64,000 bases of DNA, from contig OZ237748.1 of assembly GCA_965178125.1 (NCBI GenBank), forward strand, positions 620,001 through 684,000, written 5' to 3'. How positions within the stretch are numbered: the first letter of the stretch is position 1; each line of letters starts with the position of its first letter. The position numbers and the translations under genes were made by a program. The notes beneath the pieces are model-generated. The model saw nothing but the letters and a program-made list of their open reading frames with translations. It made no database searches and was not told the DNA's origin. This stretch comes from Bilabrum cf. latius (lineage: Eukaryota; Bigyra: Bicosoecida; Bigyra; Bicosoecida). Positions 1-11,377 of the stretch are shown here, piece after piece.

Positions 1-143
1 CTTGCACCCAAATATGTTTCAATTTCCCCCACTAAGGCACTGAGCAGCCAAGAGGTCCTCTGGAACAACGGGCGCCAGCCGCCTCGCTAGCTGTCGTGCA
101 TAGGAACAGTTGCAGCACCAGTTCCAAAATGTATTCCTCTCAC

Positions 144-2785
144 CTCATTCATCGTATTCACGTTTCCACCATTTGTAATAAGCAACCGCAGACAGTCATC
201 ACGCCCTTTCTCAGATGCCGCATGAACAGGTGTCCAGCCATCCTGCGGTTTTGGGCTGAAATTCAGGGGGTGGGAGATTGCTTGGGACTGGTCTGCTGGG
301 GGGGCGGGCGTGGGTGCGCACCGGTCCACACGCATTTGTAGTATACCATTCGCGCATAAACTGATATGTATCATTTGGAAGCTACCACTACCTGTTCCAG
401 ATCAGGCAATGCCGAAAGAGACGAGCTGGTTGACTGAGTTCAAGCAACGAGCTGGACAAAATGCTGGAAACACTTCATACAGCATCCAGTTGAGGTATGC
501 ATTACATAAAAGATAAACAGACACGCACACTCATCCACCACGCAAACCACCATCTCACATAAATCTACCCCTAAATGTATTTCGCTCACCTCATCCATCG
601 TATTCACGTTTCCCCCGTTCTCAATAAGCACCCGCAGGCAGTCCTTGCGCCCACATGACGATGCCGCATGAGCAGCTGTGTAGCCGTCCTGCGGAAAGGC
701 GATGGAAAACAGGCGGTGTTGGGAGCAAGAAAGGCGTGTGCCTGGAGTGGGTTTGAATGCGTCTGTGTGTGTGTGCATGGCGTGGTTGGTTGGGGTGCGG
801 GGGTCCCGGGCAGGGTCAGCTGTTCGTTCGCGAACGTAAAGCTGGCGCGCACCGGTTGGAGTTGCTCTGATCTTTAGGGTCACAGTCCCCAGATGGATTC
901 CCGCTCGAGTGACAATCGCCAAATCTGTAATCTAAACAAATACACACAATTGTGGCATTTCATACCAGCAAGGGCAGATCTCACCCTCTGCATCCGTTTA
1001 GGTGCCGAGATAGCCGAGGGGCGCTCTGGAGGCAAGAAATGCAGACGTCTAGCCGCCTGGGCCTACCAACCTCATTAACAACAAACCAGCCAGATAGACC
1101 GCATCAATGCCATAATGACAATGATATGTCCAGAAAGAATCTCGTTAAGCTCGACCTATCGGTGCCACCGGCCAGACAGTGCAGACCAAGCTGCACGCTC
1201 GTCACACAGGCCCGTGCTGTCATCGATCAAGAATTAAGCTTGTACATAGCTAGTACACCAATTTGACTAATCTAAATACATTTGCCTCAAAAATTTAGAC
1301 ACGATCCTAGTGCATCCACATCTCGCTAGCCAACACACATCTGCCTCACCCAGCTCGGGAGCCAGGTAGATCTAGGCAAGCCGCGGGGTTGAGCGATGGC
1401 AAAACTGCCTCGCGGCAATGTATGTGGTCGTGCAAGTTCAAATCGTACCAACAACAAAATCCAACTCATCCACACGATAGCAAGAACAATCGAATCTCCT
1501 CTAAGACCTCATCAGTCACCGGGGAGCACTTGCTCGGTGGCACGGCTCGATCGACGAGGAGCTAACTAGAGGCCACGTAGGCCACTTTAACCGATACAAA
1601 CAGCATTATGAACCCCCACTCCAAAGTATATACTACGAATATCACCTGCAAGCCGCCAAGGAGCATGTTGATAACGCACTCGTCACGATGCTAGACCTAT
1701 CCCCTGCTGATGGGCCGCCACTAATCGAGCTGAATCGGAGAACCAAACACATACCAGCAACAATTTTACAGAGGCGAAATTGATCAATACTGCATCCGCA
1801 CAACAACGGCGCATCAGCCAGGAAATCCAATCCGCCGTGTTGGGCAGGCACCCTCTCACCCAGTCGGCAGCATTCACGTTGGCACCCCGCTCGATGAGCA
1901 GCTTTAGACAGTCCATTTTGCCGTTGCATGCAGCCAACCATGCAGCTGTCCGACCACTCTGCAATGCATCAAAGGAAGATAAAACCGTTAGTAGGTAGCC
2001 GTGGAATGGGAGCAACCTGGCGGCGGGGCACATCTATCACTGCGAGTTTGTTTCGTATTGTAACCACTTTTCAATAGAACTCCAGTGCCCAGATCTTTAT
2101 ATCTGTGGCGCTGCGTGTTCCAAGTCAGACTCCACTCGAGCACCTGCCCCAAGGGAAGTGCCTCGGGAGCACAACCCAGGACCCGAACAACTCGGAATCC
2201 GTCGGGCCTGATCCCAAGTTTTACCGGTCCTCGCTACGATGCTTAGCTCTCAGCGCGGTGGCGTATTGCAAGCGGGGTGGCACGACAGGTGCAGGGAAAG
2301 GCACCTCGTGCTATAGACCAGGCAGCGACGGCTCCATGGACGAGAATGCAAGTCTCTTCCGCCAATAAAGTCAAGTTCCAATGACCGAGCAGCTGTCTCG
2401 CCTCCTTGACGGGTAGCACCGGGCTGAGGATCCGCTGATAACCAGACGCGCATAGCAAGCAAAAGGGGTGCATTCGACTACTGGGACGCCAGCAAATCAT
2501 GCGAATCAAAAAAGCTTCCACAGGTTTCCCTCCCTGGCTCGCCGATGAATGAATTGATGGCGTGCATGGTGGATCGTCATCCATTCATTGGCAAGGTCTT
2601 TGACAGTCTCTCTACATAGATCTTCTGGTCTAAGCATTACCAAAAACTAAAGATGCATTCACAAAGTCCTACTAGTCGTTCCCAATCTCACTTCATCTTT
2701 GGATTCTGTGTCCGTTCCCGAATCCAGGCATGTCCTCAGGTCGTCCACCTTGCCATTTTTGGCTGCTGTCCTAAGTGTCTCTCCC
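144..2785 (-). CDS. Ankyrin-repeat protein gene 1, 3' end outside the window
   Basis: I see four exons on the minus strand: 2692-2785 (94 bp), 1860-1958, 590-688 and 144-242 (99 bp each). Each 99-bp exon is one 33-residue ankyrin repeat of the form xGxTxxHAA...DCLxxLIxxGGNVNxxxE. Each starts after cAG and ends before GTGAG, in phase 0. The 94-bp exon matches the 94-bp exon of the gene at 11-16 kb (AAxNGKVDDLxxCLDxGTDxES) and is probably the first repeat. The C-terminal exon is not present, so the gene should continue past position 1. A first exon with the start codon, upstream of 2785, was not found. Ankyrin repeats bind proteins; the partner is unknown. The introns are long (about 350 to 1,170 bp), and the second carries a 33-bp dispersed repeat at 805-837. 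Confidence is good for the exons and moderate that they form one gene. Confidence 0.7.
805..837 (-). repeat. 33-bp dispersed repeat with a GTTCGCGAAC palindrome, copy 1
   Basis: This segment is identical over 33 bp, in the same orientation, to 19114-19146. It contains the perfect 10-bp palindrome GTTCGCGAAC. It lies in the intron between exons 590-688 and 1860-1958 of ankyrin gene 1. The second copy lies in an intron of the reductase gene. Its function is unknown; it could be a fragment of a dispersed intronic element. Confidence 0.6.
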
Positions 2786-3234
2786 CTGCAAATCTCAAGG
2801 AAATCGATTTTATTGATCGCGTCGAACAGACTCATGTGGACCGAATCGACCAGGAGATCTCAGTGCGCAACAGACAGCCAAGATGCAACAGCTGCTATAC
2901 ATCGGTAGCTAAATAATGGCACCCACTGAACCTGTTCAACTTACATTCCAAAATTATATCACAACAACCAGCACGGTGAATTGCAAGCAGGTTGGAAGAT
3001 GGCCAATGGGCCACCGGCCCGCACCGCCGCACGGTGCACTTCTAATGTCACCTTTCAATTCAATATTACAGAGTTTTGCAAAGGTGCAGGCAAAATAATA
3101 ATTGGGTGTATCAAAATGATTCAGTTTTACACAGACAGGTGCAGGTTTTGGTGTGTGTAATCCGATTATCTCAACACGTAATTTACGGAAGCTTCCGTAA
3201 GGTTCCGTCGGGATCCTCCTCATGAACCTAGACC

Positions 3235-4030
3235 TCATCCCTAGGCCTCCTCCAGCAGCTTCACGCAATCGTCGTGCCCACCCAGCCTGGCTGCCTCCAG
3301 TGGAAGTACCAGCCTAGAAGTCACATCTTCAATCCTCGCATTTCCATTGATCTCCAACCCACCAGCCAGCTTACCAAGCCTCAGCCTCCTGGCCAGCTCC
3401 AAAGGCCCCCCCTCACTCGCCGCCCGGAACACCATCCCAGCGTCCCTCTTGGCCTCCACTGCCCTCCTCCAGCATATGGCTCTTCGCACTCGAAATGGAA
3501 CGAATGACCGGATGGCGGCAGCGGTCTTGGTCTCACCATCAGAGTGTGCCTTCTCAGCAGGAGTCTATCCTCTCTGTTCGATGAGGAAGCGAGACAGAGG
3601 GGCAGAGGAGAGAGGGCGGGGTAGCCAGGGGGAATGCACCGAGGGTGGATTCGTGCGTGGTAGTATCCGCTTATCCCTTGGGCAGCATGATGGATATGTG
3701 GGAATCATGAGATATTCCAAAGCAGCTGTAGAAGCTCACATGGTCCTTAATGTCCCTGCGGGCCCCTGCCTGCATGAGGACAGTGGCGCAGGCGGTGCGG
3801 CCACAGTACGCTGCCCAGTGAAGTGGAGTGTTCCAACTCTGCGAGTGAATCTAAGGAAATTGGAAGGTCATGAGCCAACATACTTCGTACCTTGATCTAT
3901 CCATCTTTGAGAGCTTCGATGCATGCAACATCACTACCATCGTTGTGCTCGGCCTTGTGCGGCAGCGCTCCGGCAGCGAGCCGACGACCGAGAGGTAGCG
4001 CCAGGTGCACTGCCAAACCATCCCCAACAG
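3235..4030 (-). CDS. Ankyrin-repeat protein gene 2, C-terminal part
   Basis: The C-terminal exon is 3235-3573 (113 codons, ending TGA after an in-frame TAG at 3241-3243). It opens with RGQTPAEKA, where Q is a TAG, and ends with an ankyrin half (AARLGGHDDCVKLLEEAQG). Upstream, exon 3740-3838 (99 bp) is a repeat with TPLHWAAYCGRT. A weaker exon at about 3891-4020 holds a diverged ankyrin-like stretch and another TAG. The C-terminal exon has the block KRDAGMVFxAAxxGxPxEL followed by KLAGGL, shared with genes 3 and 4, so these are paralogues. Nothing upstream of about 4030 could be joined confidently, so this may be a 5'-truncated copy or may start in exons I cannot see. Confidence 0.65.
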
Positions 4031-4108
4031 CACGCCTTACCCTAACCTACATGCACAAGAGTCCAGCCCTGATTCGTCCAAGCAGTAGTAGCACTGTGAA
4101 GAGACCTT

Positions 4109-4868
4109 TCAGCGGGTCTCGGACCCGGGCCGCTTGCTGGGCAGCGAATGCAGCAGACCCCTCAGGATCGCCTCCAGCTCCCTGCCGACTTGGGGCAGCC
4201 TCGGGATGGCAGCGTCCTTGTACAGCCTGCCGTTGCCGGGGAGGGCAGATGCAGTCGCATCCCCTTGCGCAAGCAGTTCCCACACGGTCTTGGCCGCGGC
4301 CCACGCATCGGACATTTCGTATGCCTGGGCCAGCGTCTCGAGCGGCTTGCCCCTCGAGTCCTTGGTGACCTTCAGCTTGCTCATGGCCATCAACTCGGCC
4401 AACACACGGGCAAAGGTTGGCTCGACGAGCGAGACCAGCCAAATATACCCATAGAAATGCGAAATCACTCATGCAAAGCAGACATCAGGACAGGCAGGGC
4501 GCCAAAATGGCATGCTGCCATGTCTCTGCATCGAATCAGGATCGGCAGTAGCCACGGGGCCAAGTGCACGATCAGGTGTCATGGCGTCCTGACGAAGCAA
4601 GCTCCAATGACAATCGAATGCCACATGTACCAAATTTATGCAATCTGTGCAGCTGGTCCGAACGGGCTCCCTAAGCGGGCATGCGAACGGAAACCAGCTG
4701 TGCAAATCAGCTCCTGTTCAAAACAACAAGTAGTGGGAATAAACTGAGTCGACTAGAGTGCCTGCAGCAGCCACAGCGCCGCTTCCCTGGGCCCCGAGCA
4801 AGCGATGTCTTTCATGGATAACTCTAGGCTAGGCTTGTAGGGTGCAGAGGCATTGCCAGCCAGGTTGT
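4109..4868 (-). CDS. Hypothetical gene or gene fragment abutting the inverted-repeat segment
   Basis: Two stretches look coding on the minus strand. One is 4109 to about 4468, ending TGA, with a helical, Leu/Ala-rich sequence (LAELMAMSKLKV, AWAAAKTVWELLAQ). The other is about 4745-4868, with LELSMKDIACSGPREAALWLLQAL followed by a TAG. The splice junction between them is not resolved. I do not recognise the family; the helix-rich pattern would suit an alpha-solenoid, but that is inference. The 5' side stops at the boundary of the AT-rich segment beginning at 4870, so the gene may have been interrupted there. Confidence 0.35.
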
Positions 4869-4869
4869 A

Positions 4870-7800
4870 CCCGACCCGGCGAAATCGTGCGAACTTTCGT
4901 TAGGTTCGGTCGCGAAATTTCGTAAGGTTCGCTTTTGACTTTAGAAATCTGCTGTTCTGTTGCGTATTTGATTACAATTAAACTGTAGTACATATATTTG
5001 TATAGTTATGCATCTATCAAAGAAGTACTAGGTCCGCATATAGTACAGATGATGAGATCTGAGGTGCCCAAAATATTGCCTCCTCGGTCCAGCTGATGCT
5101 CGATCGCGTGCGGGTCGTCATCTGCAGTCTCGGCGAAGAACTATGATATCTGTACACAAGATGCTTCCCTTCCCCTAATTAAATTGCAATTATATACATA
5201 AGATACTTAATCATTGATTACACTGCATTATAGTTCCAATACTGCATTTAAGTAGTATCTACAACGCCTCCTTCCGGCGGCCCCTGATTCTGCTGGGCCT
5301 ATCTTTATGTACTGAATACAAAAATGCGTCCGCCGATTTTCATTCCATACACTACCCACGTATACCACATATTATGATTTATATACTGTATCCTTTAAAA
5401 GCTCTGCGTGATTATGGTTTTGCAGAAATCGTCAATAGTGTGGTCTTTGGGCAGGGTGGCCTAGCCGATCTACGAATATAATGTTCAGGCCCACAAAAGA
5501 ATAGTGCAAATCTTTCAGCTTCCCGCTAACCCTAATATTAAATACTTATATGGTAAATATACGATTTGGATATTCAAAGTATAATTTACGTTAAAATGTG
5601 CAGCGGTATCAAGAGAACTACCTCGTGCGCTAAGATCTGTAAATCTTTGTTTCACTGACCACATTAGATCCAGTCAGATTTTTTATTACCAAATTCTGAT
5701 ATTTGTTCTATATACATTGCCAATTAATTCAAGAGATTGGCGCAGAAAGCGTCAATTACTCTAGTAAGTGCAATTTTTGGTGGTCCAGTCGAGCCGTACT
5801 CGTGACAACTGCCTGGGGCTATGCATCGCAGTCTTCACCAACGAGTGTCCCTAGTAGCACCATCACCTTACAAGATCATTTATAATAGATGTACATCTAG
5901 TAGACACGAGTCATGACTTCAAATATTATGTTTGTATTGAATTATGTGACGAAGCTCCGACCTGCACAAATGGTGCTCAAAAAGCAGCTCTAGGTATACA
6001 GAAGGACTTTTGAGACTGATAATCGCCCATGTATATTTTTAATGATAGTATATAGGGTATACTAGGACCAAACCGAAATAAATGGTCGTGATTATGCCAA
6101 ACTGCAAGATTTTGAGCCGAAGCCTCAACCGGCGTGGAGCAATTGCATCCTAATAGCTATCCTAAATCGAGTCAATTATCCTTCGTAAGCTACAGACTAG
6201 TGTATATATTCATATTCTATTGATATAGGAAGTTTGCCTTGAATTGACATCGGTTTGATTGTCTGCAGTGTTGAATGTGCAATTTCCGTGACCACTCTGC
6301 AGCAAGGAAGCCTAGCCCATGCAATAATAATAAAGTGGTACTTCAGGGCGCTAACCAACTTCATTTAACATTCATGTATTAGTTGGTGGGCCCAAAGTAT
6401 GGTTTACGTCGAATACGAACGATATGTTCACGTCAACAACAATGCATCGAGTATGTGTCCAACGCGACACAGACAAGACTGCTTAGGGCTCATCTGCATG
6501 ATCCACAGTGATGATATGAACAAAGTAATGCTTGAATAAGGACAATATAGTAGTTATTATTATTGTTAAACCATTGTATACCCTTTCGATACAACGAACG
6601 AGTCTATGTCGAACGTGCACTACCGCGGGTGCGCCACGACCTCGAAATCCTGCTCAACTCCACGCAGCATCTACTTGATCTTTCCCTACCTACGAGTAGC
6701 ATAAGGTAATACCATCCATGCAATTGATTATTTATTAGCCATTTAATCCATGTAGGGCACCGTATTGTTAGATTCGTTACTATTCGAGATATAATCGATA
6801 TGATTTGGAGGCACCTCCGAGTCTCGCTCAGCATCAAACTAGAATCTGCTATACAGCTGCAAGTCTGTGCTTCAAGGCATGACTTATGCTACAAATGTTA
6901 GTCCCATTACAGTAACAAGCATATATTAATAGTAGTCGTGCTTACTTTGGGATTAAATCAGCCATGAACAAGCTACTGAAGGACTCCCAACTTAGGCACC
7001 GGTTCGACTTGCTCGGAAACCCGATCAAGTCAGAGCAACAGTTGTGCTTCCTTACACTACAAAAAGCCGTGTACGCTTGAAGTTACTGCATTTAACACGT
7101 AGATAATAAGGTATAACATGTATTCTGGCAAGTTAACTTTTTGTTTAGGCTTTACATGGCAAGCATGGTATGCTGAAGGCTGGTGCGTCGTCGACTCTGT
7201 CAGCCTCCAACCGAAACTTGTCCTGACTTCTACGCTCCATTCTAGCCTTCAAGAATAAAAATTGACTAATGCGTTACAACCATCTGTATAATATCCACAT
7301 ATTTAGCAATGCGCTAAGATAATACCGTTCTCTTTTGTTTATTTTGCTTGATTCTGCCAGGTTGTCACTACACAATCGGCAAGTAGCTAGGTAGGGGTCA
7401 GTTGACTGGAGTTTATAATCCATCCTCGCCAGTTTTGTGGCCATAAAATAATGTATATTGGAGTATATGGCGTGATTGTAGTGCGCATTCATTGAAAAAT
7501 TATGTATAGCTTGAGCCATGCTGCGTTCATGTCAAGAGCGTGATTCGGCCAATTTAAAGTCAAATCATAACCAGCGCATAATTTGATGTAGCCATAAAAT
7601 AGAGGCACGTCAAGTTGAATTATAGTTGCCACAACTGCGAATAATACATTAAGATTACGGGTTGATCAATTTGATTTATGCTGGCTACTAAGGAGAATGC
7701 TATAGACGCGCAGCCTCGGACACCAGTGCCACGCGAACCTGGTCAGAGCGCATGTATTGGCAGATTTAAATGCAATATTGCAGTCCCCGGCAGTTAAGCT

Positions 7801-8288
7801 ACATTTTACATCAACATTCACATGTTTGAGCTTGCATTTGACTTCAATTTCTTCGTATCTGCTTACCAGGGGCTGGTTCTGTTGAAGTCTGGCTAGCGCC
7901 CAACTCGCAGACCAAAATTTCATAGACAGCATTTCTCGACGTTGGTGTAGAACTGGCCGGACGCTAATTTATATTTTATTATTATATCAATAAATAATGT
8001 ATTGGTTGTATTATTATTACAATTACATATCCATGGAGTAAGAATATGAGCTTCCAAAAAACCGTGTCGCGATCAGAGCAAAATTATTGAGGCCCCATGT
8101 AATTCATCAATGAAGCCACCTACCGAATGCACAGCCGGCTATTACGTAGTTAATGAAGTTGATTTACTATTTCAACTATCAAAAGTAAAATTGGCATTCG
8201 TTATGCCTTTGAATTTTGACACGATTCGGAGGGGTACCAACCGATGAAATCCCGGAACTGCCGAAAGTTGGGTTTTCGCCGGGTCGGG
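4870..8288. mobile_element. AT-rich segment with terminal inverted repeats flanked by TA (putative non-autonomous DNA transposon)
   Basis: The left end begins CCCGACCCGGCGAAA. The same 15 bases appear reverse-complemented ending at 8288, followed by a looser match that shares AACTTTCG and ATTTC over about 50 bp. Both ends are flanked outside by TA (4868-4869 and 8289-8290), as expected for a TA target-site duplication. The 3.4 kb inside is clearly AT-rich against GC-rich flanks. It has no open frame above about 90 codons and no recognisable transposase, even with UAG read as Gln. A Tc1/mariner-like or other TA-targeting element mobilised in trans is one reading. Chance similarity of the ends is the alternative. 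Confidence 0.5.
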
Positions 8289-8414
8289 TACGTGTAACAG
8301 CGTTCGCTTCTTGGTATTGAGTTTGACATCGTGACTTCCATGTCAATCGCCTCCATTCGGGGTGGAAGAGCTCAGGACTGACAGATCATCTTGAATTCTT
8401 TTCGTTGTGGTCTC

Positions 8415-9086
8415 ATGGCTTCGGGTGCGGGTGCAGATACAGTTCAGCCGGAGCGCTAGGGCGTGATGGCACGGCTTCAGCAGTTTTGGCGTGGCATATT
8501 CACGACGTTGGCCTTGAAAGAACCCGGTTTCCAACGTGCTATTTTCCTTTTTGAGGCATGCTTTGGGGCCTTGTCTGATCCAATGCAATGGGCATCGGTG
8601 ACGGGAGTGTGTGGGTTTACCGCAGAGCGGCTTCTCGCGCTAGAGGCGCAGTGGAACGAGGCCATCAAAGGCGTACGGCGTGGGTCTCCGAAGCGCGCAC
8701 AGATAATTGAATCAATGATTCGATACTTGTTGACAGCGGTGGTCACCATGAAAGGCGTGCATGGACAACCCTATTCCACGGTTCTGCCCGACTCCTTCCC
8801 GTCCTTCGCAATGTGGCTTGAACTTCCTGGAGTTAAGGTTAAGGAGACAGGGTCTGATTCGTAGATGGCTCTTCAAACCCGTGAGAGAGTGTATGACAGG
8901 ACGAGGGTCGTCATCATTTTGATGTCGTCCAGAGAAAGCGCTTAGCGTCCTTCATGTGTTCCGCTTGCTGCCTGCGCGGCTCTCTTCACTTCCGCCTACA
9001 ACTGCCTTTTTGCCCTTCGCTCCAGACTTTTTCGACCTCCTTCCCCCCTTAGATGCTCCCTTTGCTCTCCTTTTCTTAAATTTTGA
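8415..9086 (+). CDS. Hypothetical protein, possibly 223 aa
   Basis: With UAG as Gln, an open frame runs from ATG 8415 to TGA 9084-9086, with in-frame TAGs including 8862-8864. The first 150 codons look protein-like (WRGIFTTLALKEPGFQRAIFLFEACFG, then WNEAIKGVRRGSPKRAQIIESMIRYLL). The last 70 codons look less so and overlap the 3' end of ankyrin gene 3 on the other strand, so the true end may be spliced or earlier. No family recognised. The gene starts just outside the inverted-repeat segment. Confidence 0.4.
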
Positions 9087-10341
9087 ATGATCCTAGCCAT
9101 CGCTTTCTTCTCTGACAATCTTAAGAATCTGCACGCACTCGTCGTGCCCTCCTAACCTGGCTGCTGCCAGCGGCCTCACCATGCGGGAAATCCCATCTGC
9201 CTGAGTGATAGACCCCTTGATTCTTAGTCCACCAGCCAGCCTGCCTAGCCTCAGCCGTTTCTCCAGCTCGAGTGGCCTACCCTCGCTAGCTGCCTTGAAC
9301 ACGAGTGCAGCGTCCCTGTGAGCGCGCCACGCGTGCGCCCACCTGATCAAGTGGGTCCCTCTCCGCACGTGCCCACGAAGCACCGCCACTATCTCCACCC
9401 TGTTTGTCTTGTGCTGTATCAAATGCAGCGGCGTGTGTCCATCCTGAAGCGGGTCGAGGTGGGGGCCGAATAGCAGGCGAAGCCTGTGGTTGGCAGCGCG
9501 ATAGTGCTGGAGCCAGCAGGCAGGACTGCTTAAAGTCCAGAAAACCTCGTGTAGCGGGTTAGATCACGGGGTTTCATGCACAGATGAATCCCGTTGAGGA
9601 ATGGCAGAGTGCCTTCTCACTTCGTTCACTATGCAGCGGTCTGCGCCGGCTTCCAGCAGCTCCTTTGCGACGGCACAATGGCCGTACTTTGCAGCAACGT
9701 GGAGGGGCGTGTTGCCGCACTGCATTGTAGTGAAGTAGAACAACTTGTCATTTCTAGTCGAGCGAGCTAAATTCATCCAAGAACCACTCGCAACTGTCTC
9801 ACCATATCTGGAATGGATGTGCTACTGCCAGCGAGCAGCATCTGCTGCAGGCACTCCACATGCCCGAATCTCGCGGACCAGTACAGTGGAGTTCGACCAA
9901 ACTGCGGCCCATGGGCAATAAGAACACGGGAGTAAGTGGGACACTACTTGCATGGGTGCGCGTGCGGGCACCAGTTGCTGAACTCGTTCACAGCATCTAA
10001 CGGTGGCTCTCGCCTCGCCTCACCTCGTCCTGGGTATCCAACCAAGCACCGTGTTGAACAAGTAAAGAAAGACATCTTGCATGCCCATGCCGACATGCGA
10101 TTGATAGCGGCGTGCTTTTCCCTTGCCAAGCCTGGGTTGCCAGTTCCGAAGTGGACAACGAGGAGCAGGGTGCTTGATATTATGGGCATTTACAATTATC
10201 ACTGGGTGCTGACAGCAAACGCAATTTTATACTGATATGGTCGATGCCACTGCACCTCACGACTTGAATAGAATCTATATCACAGCCCATCTCCAGAATG
10301 TACCGTAGCTGATCCGAATTGCCGTCCGAGGCTGCAGCCGG
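8952..10341 (-). CDS. Ankyrin-repeat protein gene 3 with lysine-rich tail
   Basis: Exons on the minus strand: about 10261-10341 (diverged first repeat, LRYILEMGCDIDS), 9803-9901 and 9621-9719 (99 bp each, phase 0; TPLYWSARFGHVEC and TPLHVAAKYGHCAV), and the C-terminal exon 8952-9443. The last exon begins DGHTPLH and contains the family block (HRDAALVFKAASEGRPLEL, LGRLAGGL). It then reads through a TAG at 9093-9095 into a basic tail (KFKKRRAKGASKGGRRSKK) and stops at TGA 8952-8954. If TAG were a stop, that coherent Lys/Arg-rich tail would be unexplained. The tail could be a nuclear localisation or nucleic-acid-binding region, which is inference. The start codon was not found. An actin pseudogene lies directly upstream. 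Confidence 0.7.
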
Positions 10342-10458
10342 AAGCATTTCATGACCACTATCTGGAAGCACACTTCTATAACACTCCATTGATGGTTGAA
10401 AGGGAGTTGTGAAAGCAGAATGTTCATGCGATACTCATTCTGCAGGATTTGGTGCGAT

Positions 10459-11040
10459 TCATAAGGTGTGACGAGTGTGTACAACAAAAGCGGTGCATGC
10501 AGCAGCAACTTGAAGCGGTAGCACATGCACCCTGGTACCAAAAGGTGCAAGCGCATTGACTTTCTTCTTCATAAATTCCTTGATACCGGTGAATATGGTG
10601 CTGCCCCTGGACATCACCTTGCTCTGGTACATTTTGACCCGCACGTCCGCTTTGCACGCGCCGGTCGCATTCGTCACAGCCCTATGTACACCAGAGCGGG
10701 GTTGAACAGTGCCCCCGGGTACACGAAGGTCTCATGCAGCGTGGTTATCACGCTCCCGTTTGGCAGCTCATACGTCTCTCTGAGCTCCTCGCCGGACTAA
10801 ATATCTACCTTGCCACTTCTGCATCAGGGTCTACCGCCCCGTGTCACAGCTTCTCCTTGATGCCCTGGGCGATTATCCGCTCTGCTGTGGTGTTTACGGG
10901 TTGCTTGTTTTCTGCCATCAGGCTATATACCCATCCAAATATTGGATGAGGTGCTCCGTGAGCTGCGTGCCTCCAAGGTCAGCTGTCTGCACGGCGGCAG
11001 TGACCACGTTGCCCTCGTGTATTAGCCAGGCCTGGTAATG
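10459..11040 (-). pseudogene. Degenerate actin or actin-related pseudogene fragment
   Basis: On the minus strand, in shifting frames and interrupted by TGA and TAA codons, the order of motifs follows the middle of actin. They are a DLGGTQLTEHL stretch (actin DLAGRDLTE), TAERIIAQGIKEKL, ELRETYELPNGSVIT (actin ELPDG), and ADVRVKMYQSKVMSRGSTIFTGI...VNALAP (actin [22 protein letters not shown]). The ends of the gene are missing. It is much more diverged than the intact actin at 16740-17840 and sits between two ankyrin genes. Confidence 0.75.
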
Positions 11041-11377
11041 GCATGGCACGAAGCCGACTGAAGATCCGACGCAGCGAAACGGATATAGCTAGTGGCCTGG
11101 TCGGATCATCCGGATTGAGGGTCGGGTGCTGGAATTTCGTGCGGTGCATCAGGAATTACCTGAACAGGTCAGGTGTATGATCCCAATAAGGTTAGCTCAA
11201 GCAATGCATTTTAAATCTCCCCGATCGGCTGCCTCACCATGGGACCCTGTGGAGGTGGTGATGGCGGTATATTTTAGCGATACATGGGTTTGTTTTTCTT
11301 CGACCCTCAGCCAGCACATTCGGATCAGACCCCTGGATGGTATCCAACCTATAGCTTTTCCAAGCCCTTGAAGACAG

